Of a DNA stretch of 64,000 bases, positions 44,865-53,595 are shown piece after piece. Made by a program: the position numbers and the translations under genes. Source of the stretch: Streptomyces roseus. GTDB lineage: Bacteria; Actinomycetota; Actinomycetes; Streptomycetales; Streptomycetaceae. Positions within the stretch are counted from its first letter, which is position 1. Every line of letters begins with the position of its first letter. Under the pieces are notes generated by a model. That model was not told the DNA's origin. It did not search any database and worked only from the letters and a program-made list of their open reading frames with translations. The stretch lies in assembly GCF_001044425.1 (NCBI RefSeq), contig NZ_LFML01000056.1:25387-89386 (forward strand), in the 5' to 3' direction.

Positions 44865-46310
44865 CTACCGCTCCGCGTGCCCGCTCGCGAGCGGCCACTC
44901 GCGGTTGAGGGCGCCCAGCGGGATCTTGCGCTCGAAGAGCGGCGTGCCGAACAGGGAGAGCTGGAGGTGCAGGTTCCCGCTCAGGTCGAAGCCGCCGTAC
45001 AGGGCCCAGGAGCCGCTGAGGGAGGTCTTGCCGTCGCTGGAGGCGCTCGCCTTGGCGTCGGCCTCGCCGCGCAGGTACGGGGCGAAGTCCGCGCTGACGC
45101 CGACGGCCCCGTACAGGCCGACGGAGGCCTCGGCGCCGAGTGCGCCCTTGACCTTGCCGGCGGCGGTGACGCCCGCCGTGACCGGGGTGCTCTTGACGTC
45201 GGACCGGCTGACCGGCGTCCAGCCCTTGCCCAGGGTGTAGCTGCCGCCGACCTTGAAGTCGCCCTTGACGTCCTGCTGGACGTCGAGGGTCACGCGGCCG
45301 TCGGCCTCCACCTGCACGTAGCAGGTCAAGTCCAGGTTGACGACGACCGGCACCGGGCCGACCTGGATGACCGGGGCGCTGTGCAGCTTGGCGAACGGGA
45401 TCCGCTTGGGGGCTCCGGTGCTGGCGGCGGCGCGGCCCCGGAGCTTCCACTGCGAGGACCAGTCGCCGCTCATGCCGAGGAAGGCGCCGCGCGGGCCGGA
45501 GCCGGCGCCCGGGGTGCCGTCGTACGAGAACTCCACCTGCGGGGCGAGCTGGACGAACCCGGAGACCGAGGCGCCGGCCGAGGCGGGGGCGTCCGGGGCG
45601 GTGTCGACGGCGGCGTTCACGTCGAGCCGCAGGTTGCCGAGCGGCAGCTTGGCGCCCTCGGGTCCGAACTTCACGCCCCCGCTCTTGGCCCAGGAGAACG
45701 TGACGCCCTTCAGCAGGGGTTCGACGGTGACCGACGACGGGTCGACGGGGACCTTGCCCTCCGCCTTGTCCTCGCCCAGGACGGAGGCCAGCGTCGTGGC
45801 GGCGGTCTTGACCTCGGTGCCGCGGTCGGTCTTCCCGACGACCTCGGTGACCTTGGCCAGCAGGCCGTTGGGGGCGCCGGGCGCCGGCGCGCTGGCGATG
45901 ACGTCGCCCACGGCGACGGGCTTGTCGGCCGTCGGGGAGGGCGAGGCGGACGGGGAGGCGGAGGAGGACTTCGTGGGCTTGGGTGCGGGCCCCTGCGGGG
46001 CCTTGACTATGACGGCCCGTCCGCTCGCCTGGTCGTACGAGGCGACCTTCAGCGAGGACTGCTCCGTCCTCCCCTTCGCGCCGGCGCGCGCCACGGCCGC
46101 CGGTGTCGGCGTGCCCTCGGGGGCCGCGGCCACGTCGAGCTGCTGCGACGTGCCGTCGCCGGCGGGTGCGAGGGGGGCGGGGGCGGCCGCGGCCGCGGCG
46201 TCGGTGTGCGTCGTGGAGGCGCAGCCGGTGGCGGTGAGCGCGAGGGTGGTCAGGCCGGGGAGCAGGAGCCGTCGGGCGAGCATGCGCACGTGGGGGAACC
46301 TTCGGTACAT
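44865..46310 (-). CDS. Putative lipoprotein of unknown function
   Basis: A 481-residue exported protein. The signal peptide ends in LTATGC, a lipobox with Cys ~30. A Thr/Ala/Pro/Ser-rich linker follows (~30-130; SSSASPSASPSPT), then a ~330-residue domain rich in alternating hydrophobic residues, probably beta-sandwich (GASVSGFVQLAPQVEFSYDG, VVVNLDLTCYVQVEADGRV, GALGAEASVGLYGAVGVSAD, LSLFGTPLFERKIPLG). No enzyme motif is seen. Similar proteins occur in other Streptomyces as unknowns. It is likely anchored to the outside of the membrane. Confidence 0.75.
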   Translation of the reverse strand: MYRRFPHVRMLARRLLLPGLTTLALTATGCASTTHTDAAAAAAPAPLAPAGDGTSQQLDVAAAPEGTPTPAAVARAGAKGRTEQSSLKVASYDQASGRAVIVKAPQGPAPKPTKSSSASPSASPSPTADKPVAVGDVIASAPAPGAPNGLLAKVTEVVGKTDRGTEVKTAATTLASVLGEDKAEGKVPVDPSSVTVEPLLKGVTFSWAKSGGVKFGPEGAKLPLGNLRLDVNAAVDTAPDAPASAGASVSGFVQLAPQVEFSYDGTPGAGSGPRGAFLGMSGDWSSQWKLRGRAAASTGAPKRIPFAKLHSAPVIQVGPVPVVVNLDLTCYVQVEADGRVTLDVQQDVKGDFKVGGSYTLGKGWTPVSRSDVKSTPVTAGVTAAGKVKGALGAEASVGLYGAVGVSADFAPYLRGEADAKASASSDGKTSLSGSWALYGGFDLSGNLHLQLSLFGTPLFERKIPLGALNREWPLASGHAER

Positions 46311-46462
46311 GAGGGGGTGTTCGCTGGTTACCGAGTGGTAACCGGAACCCGATCATGTCATGTGCGCTGTGCGGCCGTCATGTCCGGATCCCGCCAACTC
46401 CCCGACCGGTCTTGATGGTTGAGGCCCCTGACGGTTGAAGATTCACCCACGTCGGCCGCGCT

Positions 46463-48400
46463 CTACCGGAGCACCCCCGCCTTCGTGCCGTCCGTCAGCT
46501 TGCCCGCCAGCTCCACCTGGGCGCCCTCCGGCGCCTTCACCGCCAGCCGGTTGCCGTTCGCCGAACCGTTCACCCCGCCGCCCGACACCGACAGCGACGC
46601 GAACTGCGCACTTCCCGCCGCCAGTACGTACCACTGGCCCGCCTTCGACTTCCACAGCACGCCGGCCAGCACCCGAGGCTCCCGCGCCCCGCACGCCGGC
46701 GAACCCTCCGCCTTCGCCGCCTGTGCCGCCAGCGGGGCGCCCGGGGCCAGGAACTGCGCCTGCACCCGGTCCTCCGTACCCGCCCAGGTCTCGGCCCGGG
46801 TGCACAGCCAGGTCGCCGTGCCGTCGCCTTCGGGCAGGGGCTGCTTCGCGTACGTCCACGCGTTGACGCTGCGGACGCCGTGCGAGCGGACCGACGGCAG
46901 CAGGCACGCGATCCGCGACCAGTCGCCGAGCTCCGCCCCCTCCGTCACGTCGCGCTCCGCGCCCGGCGCGCCCGAGGTCAGGCGGGCCGCCGTCACCTCG
47001 CCGAGGTCGGTGACCAGCCGGGTGGCGCCGCCGCCGGTCAGGGACAGGGCGTTCCAGGCGGTGCAGTTGCCCGCCGGGGCCGGACTCGCCACCGGCGGGG
47101 TGACCCCGTCCCGGCCCGGCTTCAGGGCGGCCGTGGCCTCACCGGGCTTGAGCAGGTCCCGCAGTCCCACGCCGGTGACCCACGGAGCGGTCAGGTAGCG
47201 GACGTTGCCGTCGACCCGGCTCAGGACCAGCGCGGTCGCGGACTCCGCCGAGGCGGCGTCGGTCCGGGCGAAATCGAGGGCGGCGACCGAGGTCCCGGAG
47301 CGGGGCTCGGCGTACCGGACCACGCGCAGGCCGTCGTACATCAGGACCACGACCGCCTGGTCCACGGTGCCCGCGAACAGCAGCTGCGGGGGGCCCATCG
47401 GAGGTCCGGGCGGGGTGCCCGGGGTGGCCGACGCGACCACGGTCCGGCCCGGCCGGGCCCACACGGCCAGCGCCCGGCGCAGCAGTTCGGCGTCGTCGGT
47501 GCGGTCGCCGCGGGCGGGCCAGGTGGAGAAGCCCGTACGGGAGGACGTGCGCCAGGCGGTGGGCGCGACCCGCACCACCTTGCCCGGGTCCAGGGCCTGC
47601 TCCGCCGCCGCGTTGAGCGCGTACGGCGGGGCGGCGGCCCCGTCCGCGCCCCAGCCGCCGCCGGGCAGCGCGAGCAGCGCCCCGCACACGGCGAGGGCGG
47701 CCGCACCGGCCAGGGCGGCCCGCGCGAACCGGCGCCGGCGCAGCAGGTCGGTGGGGCGCGCCTGGAGCACGCACGGATCGAACTCCGGCGAGGCGAACAG
47801 GGCGTCGTTGGCCGGATCCCCCGATTCGGCGACCGCGGCGGCGGGGTTCGCGACCCCGGCCTCCGCCAGCACCCGCAGCACCTCCGGCTCCGGCAGCCGC
47901 TCCAGCGCCCGCAGGACGCAGGCCGCCCGGCCGGGGCCGTCGAGGGTGGCCAGCCACTGGTCCAGGGCCAGCTCCTCGGCCCCGCCGGAGCGCGGGAACA
48001 GCCGCAGTCCCCACACCTGGGGCAGCAGCGGGGGCAGTTGGGCCCGCCGCGGCAGCGCCTTGAACGTGAGCGGGATCCCGGCTTCCAGGGCGCCGCGCAG
48101 CACCCTCAGCCGCACGTACGCGTACCCGGAGTCGCCGCCCGCGCTCCCGCGCTGGCCCGGGACCCCGCCCTGTACGGCGGCCGCCTCCGCAGCGGCCCCG
48201 CGCCGCCCGCGCGGGAGCGCCCGCTGGACCAGCGAATGGGCGGTCAGCACCCGGCGGTTGCGGCCGAGGGCGGGTGGCAGCACCAGGTAGGCGAGCCGCA
48301 CCAGCCGCGGGTAGTGCTCGACGATGGCGGCCTCGGCCAGCTCGACGTCGGGAGGCGGCACGGGAGACGGGGGGCGGGTGGCGGTGTCCGGCGCAGTCAC
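46463..48400 (-). CDS. Membrane protein with sigma-70-like N-terminus
   Basis: A 645-residue protein. Residues ~18-60 (AEAAIVEHYPRLVRLAYLVL, then GRNRRVLTAHSLVQRALPR) look like sigma-70 region 2 of an ECF factor. A helical stretch ~130-215 (ELALDQWLATLDGPGRAACVLRALERL) resembles the sigma region 4 area. A single membrane segment at ~225-245 (ALAGAAALAVCGALLALPGG) follows. The outer ~400 residues are beta-rich with Cys pairs (CTAW, ACLL, WLCTR, PACGA) and no known motif. I infer a sigma-like cytoplasmic half on an outside sensor-like half. It could be a degenerate factor; DNA binding is not shown. Confidence 0.7.
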   Translation of the reverse strand: MTAPDTATRPPSPVPPPDVELAEAAIVEHYPRLVRLAYLVLPPALGRNRRVLTAHSLVQRALPRGRRGAAAEAAAVQGGVPGQRGSAGGDSGYAYVRLRVLRGALEAGIPLTFKALPRRAQLPPLLPQVWGLRLFPRSGGAEELALDQWLATLDGPGRAACVLRALERLPEPEVLRVLAEAGVANPAAAVAESGDPANDALFASPEFDPCVLQARPTDLLRRRRFARAALAGAAALAVCGALLALPGGGWGADGAAAPPYALNAAAEQALDPGKVVRVAPTAWRTSSRTGFSTWPARGDRTDDAELLRRALAVWARPGRTVVASATPGTPPGPPMGPPQLLFAGTVDQAVVVLMYDGLRVVRYAEPRSGTSVAALDFARTDAASAESATALVLSRVDGNVRYLTAPWVTGVGLRDLLKPGEATAALKPGRDGVTPPVASPAPAGNCTAWNALSLTGGGATRLVTDLGEVTAARLTSGAPGAERDVTEGAELGDWSRIACLLPSVRSHGVRSVNAWTYAKQPLPEGDGTATWLCTRAETWAGTEDRVQAQFLAPGAPLAAQAAKAEGSPACGAREPRVLAGVLWKSKAGQWYVLAAGSAQFASLSVSGGGVNGSANGNRLAVKAPEGAQVELAGKLTDGTKAGVLR

Positions 48401-48590
48401 GTTCAGCAGAACGAGCGAATCGTCGGATGGTCACCCGTCCCCGGCTCGCACGTTCGGGTCAAAGGCCGCGGGGCCGAACGGGGACCGTTTGGCCCCGCAG
48501 GCGGCCCGGGCGCCGCCCGTTCGGCCGTCCGGGGCGGCCCGGGGGCGGCCGGGGGCCCTCGGGGCGGAGCCGCCGGGGGAGGCGGGGGAG

Positions 48591-49388
48591 TCAGGCCGTC
48601 AGGCGGGTGCGGAGCGCCTCGACGGCCTCGTCGGGGACGCCGAGACCCTCGCGCACGTACTTCTCCATCGAGCCGTAGCGCGTGCTCACCTCGTCGAGCG
48701 CCGCCCGCAGGTACTCGGGGAAGACCCCGATCAGGCCCAGGGCGATGTCCGGGTTGCCGCCGGCGACGGTGAAGCCCTCGATCATCGGGGCGAACGCCTG
48801 CTTGACCGCCGGATTGACGGAGAGGTACTCCTCCATCAGGGTTTCGTCGTCCGCGCCGAGCAGCGACAGGAGGACGGTCGCGCCCCAGCCCGTACGGTCC
48901 TTGCCGGCCGTGCAGTGGAACAGCAGCGGGCCCGCCTGCGGGTCGGCGAGCTCGGTGAGCAGGGTCCGGTACGCCGTCTGCGCGGAAGCCGTGGACACGA
49001 AGGACCGGTAGGTGTCCGCGAACAGCGCCTGCACCTTGCCGCCGCCCAGGTGCTCTTCCGCCATCGCCGGGTCGGACAGCAGGTCCTTGAGCTGCGTGGC
49101 GGCCGGGATCTTCCCGGCGTTCAGCTTGTCCGCCAGGACGTCCTCGACCAGGAGGCGCACGCCCTCGGGTATGCGGTCCGGGTGGGCGGCGCGCTCGGCG
49201 TCGGTGCGGAAGTCGATGACCGTGCGCAGGCCCAGCGCGGCCACGACCGGGTCGGCGGCCACGTCGAGCCGGTCGAGCTGGCCGGAGCGCAGGACCAGGC
49301 CGGGGCGGACGGTGCGGCCGCCGGAGAGGGGGGTGCCGCCGAGATCGCGGAGGTTGGCGATGGTGGTGGAGGGGGTGGTCGTGGTCAT
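48591..49388 (-). CDS. Tyrosine-protein phosphatase (DSP-like)
   Basis: A 265-residue cytoplasmic protein with the phosphatase loop HCTAGKDRTG (C-x5-R, ~158-167), and the N-terminal NLRDLGG and RSGQLDRL motifs of this bacterial family. The conserved TVIDFRTDAER (~55) holds the likely acid region. Members remove phosphate from Tyr/Ser residues or phosphoinositides. It is set apart from its neighbours by 69 and 190 bp gaps, with no clear operon. Confidence 0.9.
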   Translation of the reverse strand: MTTTTPSTTIANLRDLGGTPLSGGRTVRPGLVLRSGQLDRLDVAADPVVAALGLRTVIDFRTDAERAAHPDRIPEGVRLLVEDVLADKLNAGKIPAATQLKDLLSDPAMAEEHLGGGKVQALFADTYRSFVSTASAQTAYRTLLTELADPQAGPLLFHCTAGKDRTGWGATVLLSLLGADDETLMEEYLSVNPAVKQAFAPMIEGFTVAGGNPDIALGLIGVFPEYLRAALDEVSTRYGSMEKYVREGLGVPDEAVEALRTRLTA

Positions 49389-49457
49389 CGTGGCGGCTCC
49401 AGCGGTGTGGGTGCGGCGGTGGGCATGGGTGGGGCCAGTGGCGCGATGGCTATGCGT

Positions 49458-50060
49458 TCATCCGATTTTCGGGTGTTTCGTCCCGGATAGGTAATCGAAG
49501 GCGAAGGACAGCCCCACCCCGATTCCCAGCGCCGCCAGGTGCCCGGCGTCCGTGAAGGTCCGCTCCCGCTTGAGCACCGGCCGTACGGCGAGCGCCAGCA
49601 GCCCGGCCCGGGCGGCCGTACGGACCGCACCGCGCGGCAGCGCGGAGGTCAGCGCGCCGAGCACCGCGTTGAAGCCGTAGCTGGCGCCCACGTCCAGGGC
49701 ACGCCGGGTCGGGGCGTCGGCCCGGCCGCGCAGGGCGCCGAACACCAGGAGCGTCGCCGCGGCGTGCCCGAAGAGGAACACCCCGACCGTCCACCAGGCC
49801 CCGTACGCGTACTCCGCGTACCCGAGGACCGCCAGCAGCAGCAGGGCGTACTGCAGCGGCATCGGCTCCTCGACGACGAAGGCGCTGCTCAGCAGGGTCT
49901 CCCAGCGGCCGGCCGCGAGATTGTCGACATTCGTCGAGCAGCCCCGCAGCACGCGCTCGCGCTCCGCCGGCCCCCGTCGCTCCAGGGCGTACGCGCCGAG
50001 CTGGACCCCGCCCGCATACACCACGCCGAGGACCGGGGGCGGCCACAGCAGTGATTTCAT
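49458..50060 (-). CDS. Rhomboid-like membrane protein
   Basis: A 200-residue protein with about five hydrophobic segments. A serine within VGASYGFNAVLGA (~125) and a His within DAGHLAALGIG (~172) occupy the places of the rhomboid dyad (GxSG and His), though the first motif is GASYG, not GxSGA. The family is common in Streptomyces; proteolysis has not been proven for it. It is divergent from the Met-rich gene at 50126. Confidence 0.75.
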   Translation of the reverse strand: MKSLLWPPPVLGVVYAGGVQLGAYALERRGPAERERVLRGCSTNVDNLAAGRWETLLSSAFVVEEPMPLQYALLLLAVLGYAEYAYGAWWTVGVFLFGHAAATLLVFGALRGRADAPTRRALDVGASYGFNAVLGALTSALPRGAVRTAARAGLLALAVRPVLKRERTFTDAGHLAALGIGVGLSFAFDYLSGTKHPKIG

Positions 50061-50125
50061 CCGATCATGATCGGATACGACCCTCGGACTGGCGGAGCCG
50101 GGGCCCGTGCGAGCATGTTTCAGCC

Positions 50126-50908
50126 ATGCCAGGAACCCCCGCGCCGCTGCGCGTCACACGGGCCGCGATGTTCGCGGCGGTGTGTACGGCATTGGGCGCG
50201 ATGGGGCATTCGTACATGTCCGGCATGGATGTTCCCCTGATAGGCCTTATGGGTGCTTTCGGGGTGACCGGCGGGCTCGCATGGCTCGGCGCCGGGCGCC
50301 GCCGCGGGCCGGCCGGGATCGGCGCGGCACTCCTCGCCGTCCAGGGGGTTCTGCACCTGGTCTTCTCGGGCAGCCAGGCGGGGAGTGCGGGCCACCGGCT
50401 CCCGATGTCCGTGCCCATGCCCATGCACCACCCCGTGCCGGGAGGCATGGACGGCGGGCATTCCCTGCACGGCATGGCGGACGCGCACGGCCTCGCGGAC
50501 ATGAGCGGGATGGCCGGCATGGACGAGATGGCCGGCATGGGCGGCATGGCCGGTGCGGACGGCATGAGCGGCATGGCCGGGCACGGCGGACTCGGCATGA
50601 TCGCCGCCCACGTGCTCGCCGGTCTGTTCTGCGCCGCCTGGCTGGCCTGGGGCGAGGCCGCCGTGTTCCGGCTGGCCCCGGTCCTCGGCGCCGCGGCGCT
50701 GCTCGCGGCCCGGCCGCTGGCCCGCGCGTTCGCGCTGCTCCGGGCCCGGGTGGCCCCCGTACCGGCGCCGGCCGCGCCCCGGCCGCCGTACGAACCCCCG
50801 CGCAGGCTGCGCGGAGCGGTACCCGCCCACGCCCTGGTGCGCCGCGGACCGCCCCGGGGGCCGTACCCCCGCGCCACGGCCCCCGGCCGTACCGCCCTCG
50901 CCGTCTGA
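50126..50908 (+). CDS. Met/His-rich membrane protein, likely copper-linked
   Basis: A 260-residue protein, start ATG 50126. It has hydrophobic segments near both ends and a central Met/His/Gly-rich region (~95-150: MPMHHPVPGGMDGGHSLHG, then repeated MAGMxxMAGM units). Such sequences bind Cu(I)/Cu(II) outside the membrane. A basic tail follows. The next gene encodes a PepSY protein that also carries an HxGHxGHxMPxGMxM stretch, which supports a shared metal role. No direct function is known. Confidence 0.7.
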   Translation: MPGTPAPLRVTRAAMFAAVCTALGAMGHSYMSGMDVPLIGLMGAFGVTGGLAWLGAGRRRGPAGIGAALLAVQGVLHLVFSGSQAGSAGHRLPMSVPMPMHHPVPGGMDGGHSLHGMADAHGLADMSGMAGMDEMAGMGGMAGADGMSGMAGHGGLGMIAAHVLAGLFCAAWLAWGEAAVFRLAPVLGAAALLAARPLARAFALLRARVAPVPAPAAPRPPYEPPRRLRGAVPAHALVRRGPPRGPYPRATAPGRTALAV

Positions 50909-50982
50909 ACGATCGCCGAGGGGGCGAGACCTGGGGCCGGTTCACCCATGTCTTCGCCATTGCGCCAACACCTAGGACCCAC

Positions 50983-52461
50983 ATGTCCCTTGACGAGGTT
51001 CGGGACGTCCGCACCCCGGACGCCGCAGCGACCCCCGACACACCCGATACCCCCGACGCCCCCGGCACTCCCGCCGCATCCCCGAAACCCGGAGCCTGGG
51101 CCGCCCTGCGGCCGCTGCTCCTGCGCGTCCACTTCTACGCCGGGATCCTGATCGCCCCCCTCCTCTTCCTCGCCGCCGCGACCGGTCTGCTGTACGCCGG
51201 CTCCTGGCAGGCCGAGAAGATCGTCTACTCCGGCGAACTGACCGTCGCCCGGGTCGGCGAGAGCACCGTGCCGCTCAGCGCCCAGCTCACGGCCGCCCGG
51301 GCCACCGTCCCGGAGGGCAAGGTCGTAGGCGTGTGGCCCGCACCCGATTCCGAGTCGACCACCCGCGTGATCATGGAGGCTCCGGGGCTGGAGGAGGGAC
51401 AGACCCGTACCGTGTTCGTGGACCCGTACACGGCCCACGTCAACGGGGTGCTGACCACCGAAGGCGACGCGCTGCCGCTGCGCGCCTGGCTCAGCGAGTT
51501 CCACTCCAGCCTCCACCTCGGCGAGTTCGGCCGGAACTACAGCGAGCTCGCCGCGAGCTGGCTGTGGGTCGTCGCACTCGGCGGGCTCGCGCTGTGGATA
51601 GGCCGCCGCCGCTCCCGCAAGGCCCTGCTCGTCCTGCCCGACCGCGCCGCCACCGGCCGCCGCAAGACCCTGTCCTGGCACGGGGCCGTGGGCCTGTGGG
51701 CCGTCGCAGGACTCGTCGGGCTCTCCGCCACCGGCCTGACCTGGTCGAAGTACGCGGGTGAGAACATCGGGCAGCTCCAGGACGGGCTCGGCGGCGCCAC
51801 CCCCTCGGTGTCCGCGGCCCTCACCCCCGGTTCGGACGCCGGTTCCGACGCGCACGCCGGCCACACCGGGCACCCCATGCCCGACGGCATGGAGATGCCC
51901 GCGGCCCCGCCCGCCGCGGACATCGGCATCGACAGGGCGGTGGCCGCCGCCCGGGCCGCCGGGGTCACCCACGAACTCCGCGTCACCCTGCCCGCCAAGG
52001 GCAAGGGCTACGTGATCAAGGAGCAGGACAAGCAGTTGCCGGTCCACCTGGACGCGGTCGCCGTCGATCCCGCCGACGGCCGGATCATCGACGAACTGCG
52101 CTTCGCCGACTACCCCTTGCTCGCCAAGCTGACGCGGTTCGGCATCGACCTGCACATGGGCAAGACCTTCGGGCTCGCCAACCAGATCGCGCTCGGCGCG
52201 CTCGCCCTCGCCGTGATGTTCCTGGTGTTCTGGGGCTACCGGATGTGGTGGCTGCGCCGGCCCACCAAGGACCGTGCCCTCTCGGTCGGCCGCGCGCAGC
52301 CGCGCGGGGCCTGGCGCAAGGTACCCGCGGCGGTGCTGCTCCCGCTGGCCGCCGCGACCGCGGTGGTCGGGTGGTTCGTACCGCTGCTCGGCATCAGCCT
52401 GCTCGCGTTCCTCGCGGTGGACGTGGTGCTGGGAGCGGTCGCGGCGCGCCGCGCGGCCTAG
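50983..52461 (+). CDS. PepSY-associated transmembrane protein
   Basis: A 492-residue membrane protein, start ATG 50983 (AGGACCCAC before it). Four hydrophobic segments: FYAGILIAPLLFLAAATGLLY (~50), SWLWVVALGGLALWIG (~200), VGLWAVAGLVGLSATGLTW (~235), LGALALAVMFLVFWGY (~410). PepSY domains lie outside. A His/Met stretch (HAGHTGHPMPDGMEMP, ~285-300) adds to the metal-binding picture. Members of this family are often next to siderophore, copper or iron reductase systems. It follows the Met-rich gene by 74 bp and is likely co-transcribed. Confidence 0.88.
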   Translation: MSLDEVRDVRTPDAAATPDTPDTPDAPGTPAASPKPGAWAALRPLLLRVHFYAGILIAPLLFLAAATGLLYAGSWQAEKIVYSGELTVARVGESTVPLSAQLTAARATVPEGKVVGVWPAPDSESTTRVIMEAPGLEEGQTRTVFVDPYTAHVNGVLTTEGDALPLRAWLSEFHSSLHLGEFGRNYSELAASWLWVVALGGLALWIGRRRSRKALLVLPDRAATGRRKTLSWHGAVGLWAVAGLVGLSATGLTWSKYAGENIGQLQDGLGGATPSVSAALTPGSDAGSDAHAGHTGHPMPDGMEMPAAPPAADIGIDRAVAAARAAGVTHELRVTLPAKGKGYVIKEQDKQLPVHLDAVAVDPADGRIIDELRFADYPLLAKLTRFGIDLHMGKTFGLANQIALGALALAVMFLVFWGYRMWWLRRPTKDRALSVGRAQPRGAWRKVPAAVLLPLAAATAVVGWFVPLLGISLLAFLAVDVVLGAVAARRAA

Positions 52462-52528
52462 CCCGGCGGGGGGTGGGCCCGTACTCCGCGCAGGGGTACG
52501 GGCCCAGCCACTGGTGCGTCCGGGACGC

Positions 52529-53167
52529 TCAGGGCGCGTACTTGTAGCCCACGCGGCGTACGGTCCGGATCGCGCCGCGGTGGGTGGCGCCCAACTTGCG
52601 GCGCAGGCGGGCGATGTGGACGTCGACGGTCCGGCCGTCGCCCACGTGGCCGTAGCCCCAGACGGTGGTCACCAGCTGGTCCCGGCTGTGCACCCGGTGC
52701 GGGTGCGCCACCAGGTGGGCCAGCAGCTCGAATTCGAGGTAGGTCAAGTCGAGTACCCGGCCGTCGACCTCGGCCGTGCGCCGGGCGGCGTCGATACGGA
52801 CGAGTTCGTCCCCGGTGGCGGCTGCCGCCGGCGCGGACTGTGGCGCGGACGGGGCGACCGACTGCGCGGCGGGCTGCGGTACGGACTGCGGGGCGAAGAC
52901 GACCGGCGGCCGCGGATCGTCCGCCCCGGCCGGTACGAGGACCAGGTAGCCGACCATCGGCGGCTGGCCCGGCAGCGTGGGCAGGGCGTGCTGCGGCGCC
53001 GGGATCCAGGTCGCTCCCGGCGGCAGGAGGTCGACCACGCGGGCGGCCTCGTCGCGGTCCACGGCGCGCAGCCGGTGGCGAGGACCGGCCGGATGGGCGA
53101 GGGGCACGGTCGCAGCGGTCGCGGTCGCGGTGGAGGCGGCAGGGATCAGGGAACGGGTGTGAGACAT
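52529..53167 (-). CDS. Winged-helix regulator without receiver domain
   Basis: A 212-residue protein. The C-terminal ~90 residues are a full OmpR/PhoB-type winged helix (DLTYLEFELLAHLVAHPHRV, RDQLVTTVWGYGHVGDGRTVDVHIARLR, IRTVRRVGYKY). The N-terminal ~110 residues are not a CheY-like receiver: no phospho-Asp pocket is seen, and an Ala/Gln/Pro-rich linker joins the halves. It must be controlled in another way, as in GlnR-like atypical regulators. It sits 428 bp from glnII on the same strand. Confidence 0.88.
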   Translation of the reverse strand: MSHTRSLIPAASTATATAATVPLAHPAGPRHRLRAVDRDEAARVVDLLPPGATWIPAPQHALPTLPGQPPMVGYLVLVPAGADDPRPPVVFAPQSVPQPAAQSVAPSAPQSAPAAAATGDELVRIDAARRTAEVDGRVLDLTYLEFELLAHLVAHPHRVHSRDQLVTTVWGYGHVGDGRTVDVHIARLRRKLGATHRGAIRTVRRVGYKYAP

Positions 53168-53503
53168 GAGTGGTCAGCTCTTTCACGCGAAGTGGCCGGC
53201 AGGAGAGGACGTGCGTACGTCATCGCGTACCGCGCGGACCGAAGGCCTCGGGGAAGCTCTGGTGGCGGATCCCGAAAGGCTTTAGAGGGCCGGCGCGTTC
53301 TCCGTGCGGCAACACACCCGGTCGAAGTCGTGATCCTGACGGGAGGGCCAGAACGGCTCGAGGTCGCTGCGACCGTTCGAGGTGTACGAGTGGCTGGCCA
53401 TGGGCGTCATTGAAGCAGACGGGACGGCCCCAGAGCACGTCTTGTCTCAACTGGTGGATCGGAATCTCAAATTCCGCTACCAGGCCTCCCGCGGACCTGC
53501 GGC

Positions 53504-53538
53504 GACGCCCGCCGGGCCACAGGGGCTCGGCGGGCGTC
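53504..53538 (-). terminator. Terminator after glnII
   Basis: Perfect 11-bp arms (GACGCCCGCCG at 53504-53514, complement at 53528-53538), 13-base loop, ~60 bp past the glnII stop. Confidence 0.75.
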
Positions 53539-53573
53539 GTACCGCGGAGGAGGGGCGTCGTACCGCGGAAGAG
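53532..53573. repeat. Two tandem 21-bp units
   Basis: Units at 53532-53552 and 53553-53573, nearly identical with one base changed near the end (GGAGGAG versus GGAAGAG). Confidence 0.75.
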
Positions 53574-53595
53574 GGGGGCAGGAGCGGGGCCGGTC

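Larger units (their letters stand above)
53168..53595. other. Gap with tandem repeat and glnII terminator
   Basis: A 428-bp stretch without a believable gene. It has a perfect hairpin (53504-53538) and two 21-bp units at 53532-53552 and 53553-53573 that differ at one base (GGGCGTCGTACCGCGGA core). The first unit overlaps the hairpin. Confidence 0.5.
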
